Source: Melieria omissa
Lineage: Eukaryota > Arthropoda > Insecta > Diptera > Ulidiidae
Assembly: GCA_963971225.1 (NCBI GenBank)
Contig: OZ020269.1
Location: 98,508,040 to 98,572,039 of the forward strand
DNA: 64,000 nucleotides
Reading direction: 5' to 3'
The first letter of the stretch is position 1. The number at the start of each line of letters is the position of its first letter. Position numbers and translations under genes: made by a program. Under the pieces are notes generated by a model. It had not been told where the DNA came from, did no database searches, and worked only from the letters and a program-made list of their open reading frames with translations. Shown here one piece after another: positions 47,501 through 58,079 of the stretch.

Positions 47501-48509
47501 TTTTGCACCCAGCGCCAAATTTTCTTACTCCCGCCTCACTCCTCATGGGGTCCACTCTTTACCATGATTCTCCAACTCCATCTTTGAGCCAAAGCACAGT
47601 GCGTCGGCCAATTTTTATTTGTACTTCGTTGTTCATTTTGTGACTTCTTTGTTTGTAGCCTCCTCCAACCTCATCCCCCACGTCACCATTGGCTTTTGCT
47701 CTTTGGTAGTTTGTGGTCTGAGTCTGGCCGCGTCAGTGCTCAACTCCTGCCTGCACCAACGCCATCAGCATTCAAAAACATTGCCTGCTGATTTTTATGT
47801 GTTGCCACAAAAAACATTAACAACAGCAGCAACAATAACATCAGCAACAACGTTGCGCCAATTGTAGAAAAAAACATTGTTTTTGCTGGTCTAAATGTTG
47901 TGTGCTTCTTGCGTTTACCCTGGAATATATTTGGTTGTTGTTGTTGTTTTTTTTGCCAACAATTTCGATTCATCATTTGATGAGTCGTACTTCATTTTGC
48001 TCATTTAATTTATTTTTTTGTAATTGTATTTTTTTTAATATATTTTCAGGTTTTAAAAAGTTTATTATATTTTACAGTTTTTTCTTTTATTTACTAAATT
48101 TTTTCATACAGAAATTTTTATAATTTTTTTGCTCTACCACCGCTTTGCTTTTTGCTATAAATTTTCTGATTGGCAGCGCCGCAGGATATTAGCTTTTGCT
48201 TTGTTGTTATATTTTTTTCCCACATTTCCAAAACATAATGAAGGCAAATGTTGAAATTTACACACTTTCATCGTTTGATGGCAGCCAGGTGCGAATGGCT
48301 TTTGAAGTCGAGTTGATTGATTAGTCTGTTGGGAGATTGAGAAATGAGAGAAATGGTATGAAGCAATAAAAGGATTGTTCACAGGATTCTTAATTTTGGC
48401 TGATGATTTGATATTTTTTTCAAGGAATTTGTTATTTTTATTATATGTAAATATTTTTTTTGAACAAACATAAAATCTTAACAAATTAACAAATTAATTA
48501 AAGACGCGG
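44576..48509. other. Long unassigned stretch including a GC-rich promoter-like zone
   Basis: AT-rich and featureless to 46 kb. From about 46200 to 47430 the DNA is GC-richer, with CTCAACTCGACTCGACTCTC, GGCGCCACTCGACAGTGG, a TG-rich run near 46847-46890, a GAGAGTGAGAGAGAGAGCGG run at 47090-47108, and GTT runs at 47200-47220. It resembles a regulatory or first-exon neighbourhood, but I cannot point to a start codon, splice junction or domain. Minus-strand frames of 164 and 103 codons near 45.7-46.2 kb are unrecognised and unsupported. Confidence 0.3.
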
Positions 48510-48743
48510 TTGAGTGACTCAAAGAAGGCCGATTTAGGGAGCGCAAAATCAATGTCCAATGACACAAATAGTTCATTGGGCTCTAACAAGGCAATGCCTG
48601 CAGTTTCCTCTGTCTCTTTGCTGGAGGTACTGCAGGCAGTTCGCTATGTCCTGCTTGCGGGAAGGATGATCAGACGGTGCATCAAATTTGAAAGATTTAA
48701 ATTGGCACTGAAGTGCAGAGAAACGATCACCTTGACTCCTTAG
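48510..48743 (+). CDS. Unrecognised ORF of ~64-77 codons, possibly transposon-derived
   Basis: The frame is open from 48510. The first ATG (AATCAATGTCC) is at 48552, giving 63 codons to the TAG at 48741-48743. Composition is normal: a Ser/Asn-rich start, then LLEVLQAVRYVLLAGRMIRR and a basic end. No family is recognised. Nearby, on the other strand at 49285-49470, lies a possible retroelement protease fragment, so this frame may be part of the same decayed element or chance. No poly(A) or splice signal ties it to a transcript. Confidence 0.15.
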   Translation: MSDSKKADLGSAKSMSNDTNSSLGSNKAMPAVSSVSLLEVLQAVRYVLLAGRMIRRCIKFERFKLALKCRETITLTP

Positions 48744-49284
48744 TACAACAGCATTTACTCAGATTTCTCCGGAGATCGAGTAGATTTAAATCAAATGAAT
48801 AGAGAACCTTTTCCAATTCCTTTTCTATCTGAGTGCTGCGCTTGCTACGCTGTTTCTATAAGGGGGAGGAAAACTTATTTAACTCTTATCACTTGAATTC
48901 ATTACCGTTTATCCTATTGGAAGATTGTACGAAGTAGATCATCAAATCCGATATTGTCTGGTCTTCTGTTAATTAAACTCTTTAGTTCAGAATACTAAGC
49001 CTTGACACCTACCTATAGGTTATTTTTTATCGTATCAGCAACGCTTAAAATGCACTAAAATACCTACGGATCATCTTCTATAGTTTTCTTGAAAATTTTA
49101 TTTATGTAATCAGGTGTAATAAGACTAGCAAATATAGATCTCTATAGCAAGTTTATCCAGCTGTGGGTCAGCTTATCTGTCTACAGTTCTTCAGTCTTGC
49201 TTAAAAATAGAAAACAATTTTAAAATTGTTGCAAAAACAATAGCCAAATTGTTAGTAAGCTATCGTTGATGAGGAAGTGTAGTC

Positions 49285-49470
49285 TTACAGCATTGATTGT
49301 ACTTTCACTTGGAGGCAAAAATGACCTGCTTCTGTTCTACAGGGAACTATTAGTCTCAATCTAAGGCAAACTAGTTCGCTCTCTTCATGAAGGAGTCCAT
49401 TCGAATTGTCAACTTTCAACGCACCAGCCTGGTTCATCAAGAATCTTAACCCCAAGATATAGTCTGACAA
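49285..49470 (-). pseudogene. Possible LTR-retroelement protease fragment
   Basis: The minus-strand frame reads SDYILGLRFLMNQAGALKVD, then NSNGLL...LIVPCRTEAGHFCLQV. The ILGxxFL..AGA..D pattern resembles the C-terminal half of a Ty3/gypsy-type aspartic protease, which processes Gag-Pol. The N-terminal D(T/S)G active site is absent. A stop lies a short way upstream and the frame ends after 61 codons. No reverse transcriptase or LTR is visible nearby. The similarity is short and could be coincidental. Confidence 0.28.
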
Positions 49471-49519
49471 GCGACTTGAGGATCCCTTTTAATCTTCTTT
49501 AAATCTGCAGGACCCTGCA

Positions 49520-52080
49520 GATTTTTTCACTTATAAATCATTCTTTTTCATTCCTAATTCATACTTTAGGATTGCAAATTGACTTTTATTTTCAGTTCAC
49601 TTACTCACCTTCTCCTTTCCTTGTCAGACTATCTTGTTCCTCTTTCATTTTCACACTTTCTCATTTGCAATTCCGTTTTTCTCATTTTCTATTCCGTTTT
49701 TCTTGTTTTCAATACAGATTTTCTTTTTCCCAATTCATACTTTCTCATCTCCAAATCAGACTTTCTCATTCTTAAATAACACTTTCTCTTCACAATTCAC
49801 ACAATCTCATTTGCAATTAAGTTTTTCTCATTTTCTATTTTCACTTTCTTCTTTTCAGTTCAGATTTTCTTATTTCCAATTCACACTTTGTCATCTTCAA
49901 ATCAGACTTTCTTATTCTTAAATAACACTTTCTCTTCACAACTCACATCTTCTCATTCGTAATTCAGCCTTTCTCATTTTTTATTTTCCCTTTTTCTTGT
50001 TCTGTTTCGGAATCAAACTCATTCATTCACTTACTTTTTCATTTCCTATTCGGACTTTCTTGTTCCTCTTTCCTTTTCACACTTTCTCTTTTGCAATTCA
50101 GACTTTCTCACTTTTTATTTCCTCTGTCTCGTTTTCAATTCAAATTTTTTTGTTTCCAACTCATACTTTCTTATTTCAAAATCAGACTTGCTCATTTTTA
50201 AAACACACTTTCTCTTCACAATTCATACTTTCTCATTTGCAATTCAGACTTTTTCACTTTCTACTTTGACTTTTTCGTTTTCAACGCAGATTTTCTTAGT
50301 TCCAAATCATACTTTCTTATATCAAAATCAGACTTGCTCATTCGTAAATCACAATTTCTCTTCACAATTCACACTTTCTCATTCAGTTCAGAGATCAGAC
50401 TCACTCTTTTACTCACTTTTTTATTCCCTATTAGGATTTTCTTGTTCCTCCTTCCTTTTCACACTTTCTCATTTGGAATTCAGTCTTTCTTATTTTCTAT
50501 TTTCGCTTTCTCCTTTCCCATTCAGATTTTATAATTTCCAATTCATACTTTCTCATCTTCAAATCAGACTCGCTTATTCTCAAATAACACATTCTCTTCA
50601 CAACTCACATTTTCTCATTCGTAATTCATTTATTAATTAATTCATATTTAAACTTTTTGTTTTCATTTCAGGGTTTCTTATTCCAAATTCATACTTTCTC
50701 ATCTCCATACTAGACTTTCTCATTATTATATCATATTTTCTCTTCATAATTCTACTTTCTCGTTTCATATTCTATTTTCACTTTCCTGTTTTCAGTTTAG
50801 ATTTTTCTATTTCCAATTTAAACTTTCTCATCTCCAAATCAGACTTGCTCACTGTTAAATCACAGTTTCTCTTCACAATTCACATTTTCTCATTTGCAAT
50901 TTAGACTTTCTGACTTTCTATTTCAATTTGCTCGTTTTCAATTCAGATATTTTTAATACCAACTTATTACTTTCTCATCTTTAAATCAGACTTGCTCATT
51001 CTTAAATCGCACTTTCTCTTCACAATTCACACTTTCTCATTTGCAATTCAGACAAATGAGAAAGTGTGAAAAGAAAGAAAGTGAGAACTAAACAGAAAGT
51101 GTTCTCACTTTCTGTTTAGACTTTCTCGTTTTCAGTTCAGATTTTGTTATTTAGAAAACAGACTTTGTCACTTTGAATCAGACTTGCTCATTCTTAAATC
51201 AGCTTTTCTCTTCACAATTCACACTTTCTCATTCGAAATTTAGAGTTTCTCACTTTCTGTTTCCACTTTCTCGTTTTCAGTTCAATTTTTTTTATTTCCA
51301 ATTTATACTTTCTCATTTCCAAACCAGATTCGCTCTCTTAACAATTCTACTTTCTCGTTAGCAATTCAGACTTTCTCATCTTCAATTTCCACTTTCTTGT
51401 TTTCAGTTCAGATTTTCCTATTTTCAATTGAAACTTTTTCAACTCCACATCACACTTTCTCTTCACAATTCACACTTTCTCATTTGCAATTCAGACTTTC
51501 TCACCTTATATTTTCACTTTCTCGTTTTCAATTCAGATTTTTTAACTCCAATTCATACTTTCTCATCCTCAAATCAGAATTGCTCATTCTTAAATCATCT
51601 TTTGTCTTCATAATTCACACTTTCTCATTTGCAGTTCAGCCTTTCTCATTTTCTGTTGACACTTTATGAGACCTAATTTAGAAGTTTGGTAGGAAAGTTA
51701 TTCTCCATCACTCTTTGTCAGTTTCCATTAAGACTTTTTTGTTCTCAATTCAAATTTTCTTATTCGAAATTGAGACTTTTTCATTTCTTATTACTCATTT
51801 CCTATACTATTTGTTTTTTTCTTTTTCCATTATCTTATTTCAAATTCTTTCTTTTCTTTGGCCAACTCAGATTTTCTTATTTAAAATTCACACTTTCTCA
51901 TACCTAGTTGAAACTTTCTCATTGCAATTTTCTTTCTCATACGATTTTGTGATAATTGTTCTATTATTTTCTCTTTACTTTTTATTTATTTTCTCTACTT
52001 CGATTTTATGTTTTTTCATTTCGATTTGCCACTTTCTTATTTTGTGTTTACTGTTTTGATATTCAATCAACACTTTCTCA
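49520..52080. repeat. T-rich array of TTCACACTTTCTCATTTGCA units with ~145-bp higher order
   Basis: Sub-units of about 20-23 bp (ATTCACACTTTCTCATTTGC, CAGATTTTCTTATTTCCAAT, ATCAGACTTGCTCATTCTTA) are arranged in a longer period. The CTTTCTCTTCACAATTCACA word recurs near 49784, 49930, 50207, 50350, 50587, 50862, 51009, 51198, 51455 and 51597, mostly multiples of ~142 bp. The tract is nearly all one orientation except for a short inverted segment at 51053-51105. Phe/Ser/Leu-rich frames are artefacts. Confidence 0.88.
51026..51119. repeat. Two adjacent perfect hairpins (strand switch inside the array)
   Basis: Stem 1: TTCACACTTTCTCATTTG at 51026-51043 pairs perfectly with 51053-51070 across a 9-base loop. 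Stem 2: CTAAACAGAAAGTG at 51088-51101 pairs with 51106-51119 across TTCT. Between them the array unit is written on the opposite strand. This is the footprint expected of a replication template switch. Confidence 0.9.
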
Positions 52081-53165
52081 TTTGGTTTAGGAAATGGTGT
52101 GTCACTGCTAACTACAGTGCAATCAAATTTTAATTTGTTGCCATAACATTGACAGCAAATGGACGCTTGATGCTTTTTTTGCTCTGTCAATTCAGTTTTA
52201 GTGTAGACGAAAAGTAGCATGAAAATCGTATTTTTTTCGATAGATAAATTGCTTACTAATTAAATGATAGACAGGCCCAATGGTGAGTCAAAAAAAGCTG
52301 TTTAAAAAAAGCTCAAGTAAGATTTGAGAGAATGAGAAATCGATGCAACGTGTAGGTTTAGTGCGGAGGGAATTCTCTATGTGACTCTATGATCTCTATA
52401 GAAAAATACTTAATATTCAATTTATTTCTTCTTCTTTCAAATAGGTTTGTGCTTCTGCTAATTTTTCTATTTGTTCTTTTGGAAGCCTTTGGATTAAAAA
52501 GTATTCTCCTGCTTTTACTTTCAAAACATCCACATAAGTATCTCTTTTCTTTTAAAATTGTTTATTTATATTTATAAATTTGTATTTGCAAATCGAATTA
52601 AAGTTGAGCCTAAAGTGAAGCTATAAATTTGAGATGCCAAGCGCCACTAAGTATGCAAGGAGTCGCCTACACCAACTATCTCCAACCTAAACGCGGCTAC
52701 CTCCTCGAAAAAACAGCCGGACGAGCAAAAGAGAGAACGCGAAAGAGTTGTGTTTGTCTATTGTTGTTGTTGTCGTTGTTGTTGTGTCTGCATTTGACAA
52801 ATGTCTTCCAATTAATTCGCATTCAATTACGACTAGCAAAATATTTGCCCACCCACCCACCTACCCACACATGCTGACAGCTATACGCACGTTTTTTTGC
52901 TTTCTTTTTATAGTGGGATTCTATGTGTCAGAGAGGACGAGGCGAGAGGCGACTGTCAAAGAGAGAGAGTTAGAAAAAAAGAGCGCAAGTAAAGTGAAGG
53001 GATGTGATGTGATCAGGAGCAACAGAGAAAAATTCAGCGCAGCATTTAAAGTAAGAAATGAAAAAAAAAGTATTTTTCGTAGGCAACAATTTGTATTAAA
53101 AATTTTGAATTTTTTAAATTTTTGTTGCTGTTTTTTTAGTTGATTTGTTTAAGTTAATTTGTTAT
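52081..53165. other. Unassigned sequence up to the assembly gap
   Basis: AT-rich, then a mixed stretch at 52620-52990 with GTTGTTGTTGTCGTTGTTG (52763-52781), CCCACCCACCCACCTACCC (52849-52867) and AGAGAGAG words. No supported gene. Confidence 0.35.
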
Positions 53166-53365
53166 NNNNNNNNNNNNNNNNNNNNNNNNNNNNNNNNNNN
53201 NNNNNNNNNNNNNNNNNNNNNNNNNNNNNNNNNNNNNNNNNNNNNNNNNNNNNNNNNNNNNNNNNNNNNNNNNNNNNNNNNNNNNNNNNNNNNNNNNNNN
53301 NNNNNNNNNNNNNNNNNNNNNNNNNNNNNNNNNNNNNNNNNNNNNNNNNNNNNNNNNNNNNNNNN
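53166..53365. other. Assembly gap, 200 N
   Basis: Exactly 200 undetermined bases. A round number usually means a gap of unknown true size. The 5' part of the LINE that follows is lost in it. Confidence 0.99.
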
Positions 53366-53490
53366 GGATATCAGAAACGTATCTGATAAACCAGTACATG
53401 ATAACCTGGTACACGGATGGATCCCTTACGGATGAAGGTACCGGAATTGGTGTATATGGGCCGAGGATTAGATACTCGGAACCCATGGGT
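53366..53490 (+). mobile_element. LINE RNase H, first part
   Basis: ITWYTDGSLTDEGTGIGVYG, then PRIRYSEPMG: the start of an RNase H domain with the first catalytic Asp in TDGS. The frame runs into an antisense LINE tail at about 53490, and the domain resumes at about 53861. The reading starts at the gap edge. Confidence 0.85.
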
Positions 53491-53861
53491 AGGTTAGGTT
53501 AGGTTGGAGTGGCAGCCTTCAATGTGAAAAGCTCACTTAGGCACAACTATTGGCTCGTTGTGATACCACAGTGGATGGATCCCTTATCGTGCCTGGAACC
53601 ATGAAGATTCCGTGATGAATCTGGCTATATCCCTTACATTTAGAGGATATAGTCTAGTTAGGCTATCGAAAAAAGCTGAGCCGAGGAATTTAAATCTTCT
53701 TCTGGCTAAAGAAGGACATTGACATAGCAGGTGGAGAACGGTCTCGTCCTCCTCCTCAGAGCCGCACCCTCGACATAGGTCGTTGGATTGCATACCCAGT
53801 TTTTCAGCGTGCTTACTCATGACACAGTGTCCCGTAAGCACCGAGACCGTTATGCACACAA
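53490..53861 (-). mobile_element. 5'-truncated LINE nested antisense in another LINE
   Basis: The minus-strand frame (53584-53859) reads LTGHCVMSKHAEKLGMQSND, then LCRGCGSEEEDETVLHLLCQC: the C-terminal zinc knuckle of a LINE (CX2CX10HX4C), with ~30 residues to its stop. The 3' untranslated part (53490-53583) ends, on the minus strand, in CCTAACCTAACCTACC. It is truncated just upstream of the knuckle, as is usual for target-primed insertion. The knuckle spacing differs from the host LINE (X10 against X8), so this is another family. Confidence 0.85.
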
Positions 53862-54500
53862 CAATATTTCAAGCGGAAATATACGCAATTGAAAGGTGTG
53901 CTTACTTCAACTTAGCGAGGAACTACCGGAATCGGAGAATTGCGATCCTGCTTGATAGCCAAGCGGCAATTAGGGCACTAAGCTCATACCAGGTATCCTC
54001 GATACTGGTGATAGAATGCCTTGAAGAGCTTAATGAGCTAGGCCTACACAATCAGGTATGGGTTCTCTGGGTTCCAGGCCTCGCAGTTATAGTAGGAAAC
54101 GAGACGGCCGACGACTTCGCAAGAAGGGGCGGCTCAACCCCATTCGTCGGCCCGGAACCTTTTTGTGGACTGGGAAAGGGAGATCATGACAGGGCATTGT
54201 TGGTTGAATGATCGCTAACTAAACTAGGAATCCGTGCAAACGGGCACTGCAGGTTTTGTTCGCAGGAAAATAAAACTTCAATGCACATACTAGGAGAATG
54301 CTCTGTACTTATGCATGACCGGAAAAAGCACCTAGGGGAATACCTCGTCAGATGTGTGAACTGGGACTTCAGAGGTATAGGAGATATACTAAAGTTTCTC
54401 TCGTTAGTTGGGCTCACAGATGAACTGTAAGTCCGTGAAGGCGGCACAATAGATCTGGAGGTCGCAGTGCACTATCCTCACAAATAATAATAATAATAAC
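53862..54500 (+). mobile_element. LINE RNase H (second part) and zinc-knuckle C-terminus
   Basis: Resumes the domain begun before the insertion: IFQAEIYAIERC (catalytic Glu), AILLDSQAAIRAL (Asp), VLWVPGLAVIVGNETADDFA (Asp; the usual His after WVPG is Leu), GGSTPFVGPEPF. After a single in-frame TGA at 54209-54211 the same frame continues SLTKLGIRANG, HCRFCSQENKTSMHILGEC (intact CX2CX8HX4C knuckle) and DILKFLSLVGLTDEL to TAA at 54428-54430. A short tail and an (AAT)n run end the element near 54500. RNase H-bearing LINE of the I/LOA type (clade not certain). One stop, the nested insertion and the loss of the 5' end make it non-functional, but it is the least decayed element here. Confidence 0.88.
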
Positions 54501-56210
54501 CTTAAATTGGTTTCTAAATACCAAATGGAAAACAAGATTTTTCTGAAACAAAAAATTGGAAACAGTGGGTTTAAACAAAAAATGTAAACAAACATGATTG
54601 TTGGAATACAAAAATTTTTTAAAGGCATACAAAACCTTAAATTTGTTTTAAAAACCAGATAATTTCTAAAAATGTTTTTTTTTAATGTTTTCAAAATAGC
54701 TGATTTTGTAAAAAAAAAAATAGAAATAAACTCGATCGTTGGTAAACAACAAAATTTTTGAAGGGTGCGTAACCTTAAATTTGTTTCTTAATACAAGATA
54801 TTTTCTAAAAACCATATTTTCCTAAACACCAGGTTATTGAAAACTTTGAATTTAAAAAAAAAATTTAACAAATTCGATTGTTGGAATACAAAAATATTAT
54901 GAATATTATAACCATAAGATTATTTTTAAAAACCAGATGTTTTTTAAAATTGTTTAATGTTTTAAAAATATTTGATTTAAAAAACAAACATTAAGATAAA
55001 CTCGACCGTAGGAAAACAACAACATTGTTAAAGCGTGCATAACCTTAAATTTGTTTCTTAATAGAAGATATATAAAAAAAATTGATTTTTGTGGATTTTG
55101 TAAAAACAAATTCAAATTATAATAAATTCAATAATATTTTGAAGGCTTGCATAACCTTTTGTTTAATTAATCAATTGAAGAATTTAATTAATTAATTTTT
55201 TTGAAAATACATACCAATAAATAAAAAAACCGATTTTTCTTAAAACTAGATAATTGCAAATTTTGGATTAGAAAAAATTAAACTCCATTGCTGAACTACA
55301 AAAACATTTTGAAAGCATACACCACCTTAAATTTGTTAAATACCAATACATGAAAAAAAACATATTTTTCTAAAACTAAAAAATTAAAAAAAATTTTTAA
55401 AACTAAAAATTTTTAAAAGTTAAAAAAAAAATTTTAATTTAAAATGTAGTTTAAATTTGTTTCTAAATACAAATAATTAAAAAAAACAAATTTTTCGAAA
55501 ACTTAGAAATTGCAAATTTTGTCAAAATTTTTAAAACTTAAAAAAAATTTTTAATTTAAAATTTAATTTTAACTAGTTTCTAAATACAAATAAATTAAAA
55601 AAAATAAAAAATTTTTCGAAAACTTAGAAATTGCAAATTTTGTCAAAATTTTTAAAAGTAAAAAAAACATTTTTAATTTAAAATGTAATTTAAACTTGTT
55701 TCTAAATACAAATAAATTAAAAAAATAACAAATTTTTCGAAAACTTAGAAATTGCAAATTTTGTCAAAATTTTTAAAAGTAAAAAAAAACATTTTTAATT
55801 TAAAATGTAATTTAAACTTGTTTCTAAATACAAATAAATTTAAAAAAATAAAAAATTTTTCGAAAACAGAAATTGCAAATTTTGTCAAAATTTTTAAAAG
55901 TTAAAAAAAACATTTTTAATATAAAATTTAATTTAAACTTGTTTCTACATACAATTAAATTAAAAAATAACAAATTTTTTCGAAAACTTTGACATTGCAC
56001 ATTTTGTAAAAATTTTTAAAACTTAAAAAAAATTTTAATTTCGATTGTTGGGATACAGACAAATTTGTAGGTCCTGCATAACCTTAAATTTCATTCTAAA
56101 TACCAGAGTTTTTTTAGAAATAAATAATTTTTAAACGTAGATTTTGAATGCATTTTATAAAGTTCAGTATTTTCTGAAGACCACAAAATGAAAACAGTAT
56201 ATTTTGTAAA
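54490..56210. repeat. AT-rich satellite, ~121-135-bp units
   Basis: Starts at the (AAT)n tail of the LINE. Units contain CCTTAAATTTGTTTCTAAATAC, CGAAAACTTAGAAATTGCAA and ATTTTGTCAAAATTTTTAAA. CCTTAAATTTG-like starts fall near 54500, 54634, 54772, 54908, 55041, 55156 and 55325 (~135 bp). Then TTCTAAATAC falls at 55461, 55578, 55700, 55822 and 55943 (~121 bp), with much higher similarity between units. The last unit is near 56082. About 13 units in all. The later half is more homogeneous, so it was amplified more recently. Confidence 0.88.
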
Positions 56211-57572
56211 AAAAACAAAAGTAAAGGAAAATCAACAATATAAATGACTACAAAATAATGTTCGCGAAAGCAGTTGAAACCATGAAATTAATAAAAATTA
56301 AACAGATTCTAAGGAAATGGCATTCGAAGTATGAGAAGTTAAAAGAAACGTTAAGTTTTCTCTGCGCTATTGATTTCATGCTTTCAACTACTAAAAAATA
56401 CATTTCGCCTCATCCAAAATGGCGCCCAACGAATGAGCGGAAATGCAAGAAAATGTGTGGAAAAAAGTAATGAACGAATTTTATGGCCTGCGGAAAAAGA
56501 TTTCCTAACGGCCATGACGCACTATGAATGCAATAAGAAGCAACTGAAACGAAAAAAAAATCATTTAAAAACAGCACTAAAATGAGTATGAAATTGTAGT
56601 CGATGGAGGAGGCAGCAGCAGTGAGAAAGAGAAGCAGAAGAGAAGTGGTGTCAGCTGGGCTGGGTGGGCAAAGTGGAAAACAGCAGCAGCCGAGGGGGCT
56701 CAGTTTGGCGGCTAGAAAATGAAAAATGCGTTCACTACCGCGTATACAATACACACATACATATATGTACACACATGTGTATATATGCGCACATATGTAA
56801 AAACACACTCGGACGCAATGCATGCGGCGAAAAATGGCATAAAAGATGAGGCAGCAGCGATGTTGCTGCTTTTACTGGACACAGGCTCCGCCCTGCGTAG
56901 GCCAAAAAGCAAACAAATACAAAAACCAACAAGAAAAAAGTATGACTTATATACACACACACACTTACACATGCAAATACATAGATACGCATGTGTGTGT
57001 GTGAATAGTTTGCTGTTGCTACGAGTAGTAGTTGGCAAATGGTGGGGGTTGCCCATTGTTGTTGTTGTTGTTATTGTAGTTGTGGTGGCTGGTTGGTTGT
57101 TGGTAATTGTTGTTGTTTTAGCGTGTTTTTTTCCCAAAAAAAGTATTTGTTGTTGCGTCAGCTTGTTGGTATAGCTTTTGTTGTTGCAGTTGCTGCTTGT
57201 TTCGCTTGTAGTTGTTGTTGTTAGCATTGTTGTTGTTGTTATTGTTGTTGCCATCATAGTTATTTTTATTTTTGTTTTGTTATTTCTTTTCGCTGCACAT
57301 TGTTTGTTTGTGCGTTCGTTTTTAGGCTTATAGCGCTATCTGCGCCAAAAAATAGGCTACGATTTTGCAGTTTCAGTCGTTAGCATTGAGGAAGAGCGAC
57401 TCGATCCCCATAAAACTGTGGGCATGAATTGTGGGGTTAAATAAACTGGACAGTTGGCTGTTGGTATGGAAAGTCGGGTGGAATGGCGGAATGGGGAAAA
57501 TGTTATAAGAGCTGCAGTGCAGGTGGCTGCGTGTGTGGCGATGGCGGTAGGCACGTTTTGTAGTGCTGCTTT
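56211..57572. other. Unassigned sequence, TG/GTT-rich
   Basis: A basic 70-codon ATG frame at 56258-56470 (MFAKAVETMKLIKIK...) and a 71-codon frame overlapping it are unrecognised. From 56700 on there are TG/CA-rich runs (56945-57002) and GTT runs (57056-57076, 57208-57250). The Thr-, Val- or Leu-rich long frames across these runs are artefacts. Confidence 0.3.
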
Positions 57573-57761
57573 TTAATTTGCCATACTTTGTGTGCTTATC
57601 TCTGCATATTGTTGTTGTTTTTGTTGCTTTTCATTTAGTGTTTCATACATTCTGCTCATTGTTTCTTCGCATAGGAGATTTTCTGCATTTTTCTTCTTGT
57701 ATGCTTCACGGATGGGGCCCATGTACGCCACTAGCAATTTTAGTTTGCCATTAAATGCCAT
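57573..57761 (-). CDS. Candidate small ORF, 62 residues, unrecognised
   Basis: ATG at 57761 in the context GCACATGGC, TAA at 57575-57573. The peptide is protein-like: MAFNGKLKLLVAYMGPIREA, a Lys/Glu-rich middle with CEETMSRMYETLNE, then a KQQKQQQ patch from CAA/CAG codons. ATTAAA lies immediately after the stop on that strand and could serve as a variant poly(A) signal. No domain recognised, no splice evidence. It may be a small gene, a coding exon or chance. Confidence 0.22.
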   Translation of the reverse strand: MAFNGKLKLLVAYMGPIREAYKKKNAENLLCEETMSRMYETLNEKQQKQQQYAEISTQSMAN

Positions 57762-57956
57762 GTGCAATCATTTGCCGTTTGGGCTGTCTACTTATTCGGT
57801 TTTTGTATCTATTGTGTATGTTTGCCCATTGATTTGTTGGTCTTTTCATTTGCTCTCACTACACAGTTCCTAAACAATTCGGCTCCCTTTGCGTTAAACT
57901 GAATGATGAACTGTCCGCCAACTGGTCTTCCTGATCTTTAATTTTTTCAGTCGAAA

Positions 57957-58072
57957 CAGTTGCGGATTTAGGGGGTGTTTTGGGGGTTGAAACCCCCCCG
58001 AAATATTATAATCGACTTTAAAACTATATACAAATCATAATATATACAAATATTTTTCTGAATCCGCCTCTG
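57957..58072 (+). mobile_element. hAT-like MITE with 8-bp target duplication
   Basis: 116 bp. Left end CAGTTGCGGATTTAGGGGG; right end, reversed, CAGAGGCGGATTCAGAAA. The inner part is TTTTGGGGGTTGAAACCCCCCC. The flanking octamers AGTCGAAA (57949-57956) and AGTGCAAA (58073-58080) match at six of eight positions. CAG-starting inverted ends plus an 8-bp target duplication are characteristic of the hAT superfamily. No transposase. It is the best-preserved of five related copies in the window. Confidence 0.72.
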
Positions 58073-58079
58073 AGTGCAA

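Noticed and set aside
49579..50640. Several Phe/Ser/Leu frames in the T-rich array
   Set aside because: Repeat translation in several frames. No conserved motif.
53145..53486. Frames running through the N gap
   Set aside because: Undetermined bases cannot support a coding call.
56258..56470. 70-codon basic ATG frame
   Set aside because: Fair start context but Lys-rich from A-rich DNA, overlapped by another equally long frame. Unsupported.
56712..57257. 181-codon minus-strand Thr-rich frame
   Set aside because: Thr and Asn runs encoded by ACA/AAC microsatellites.
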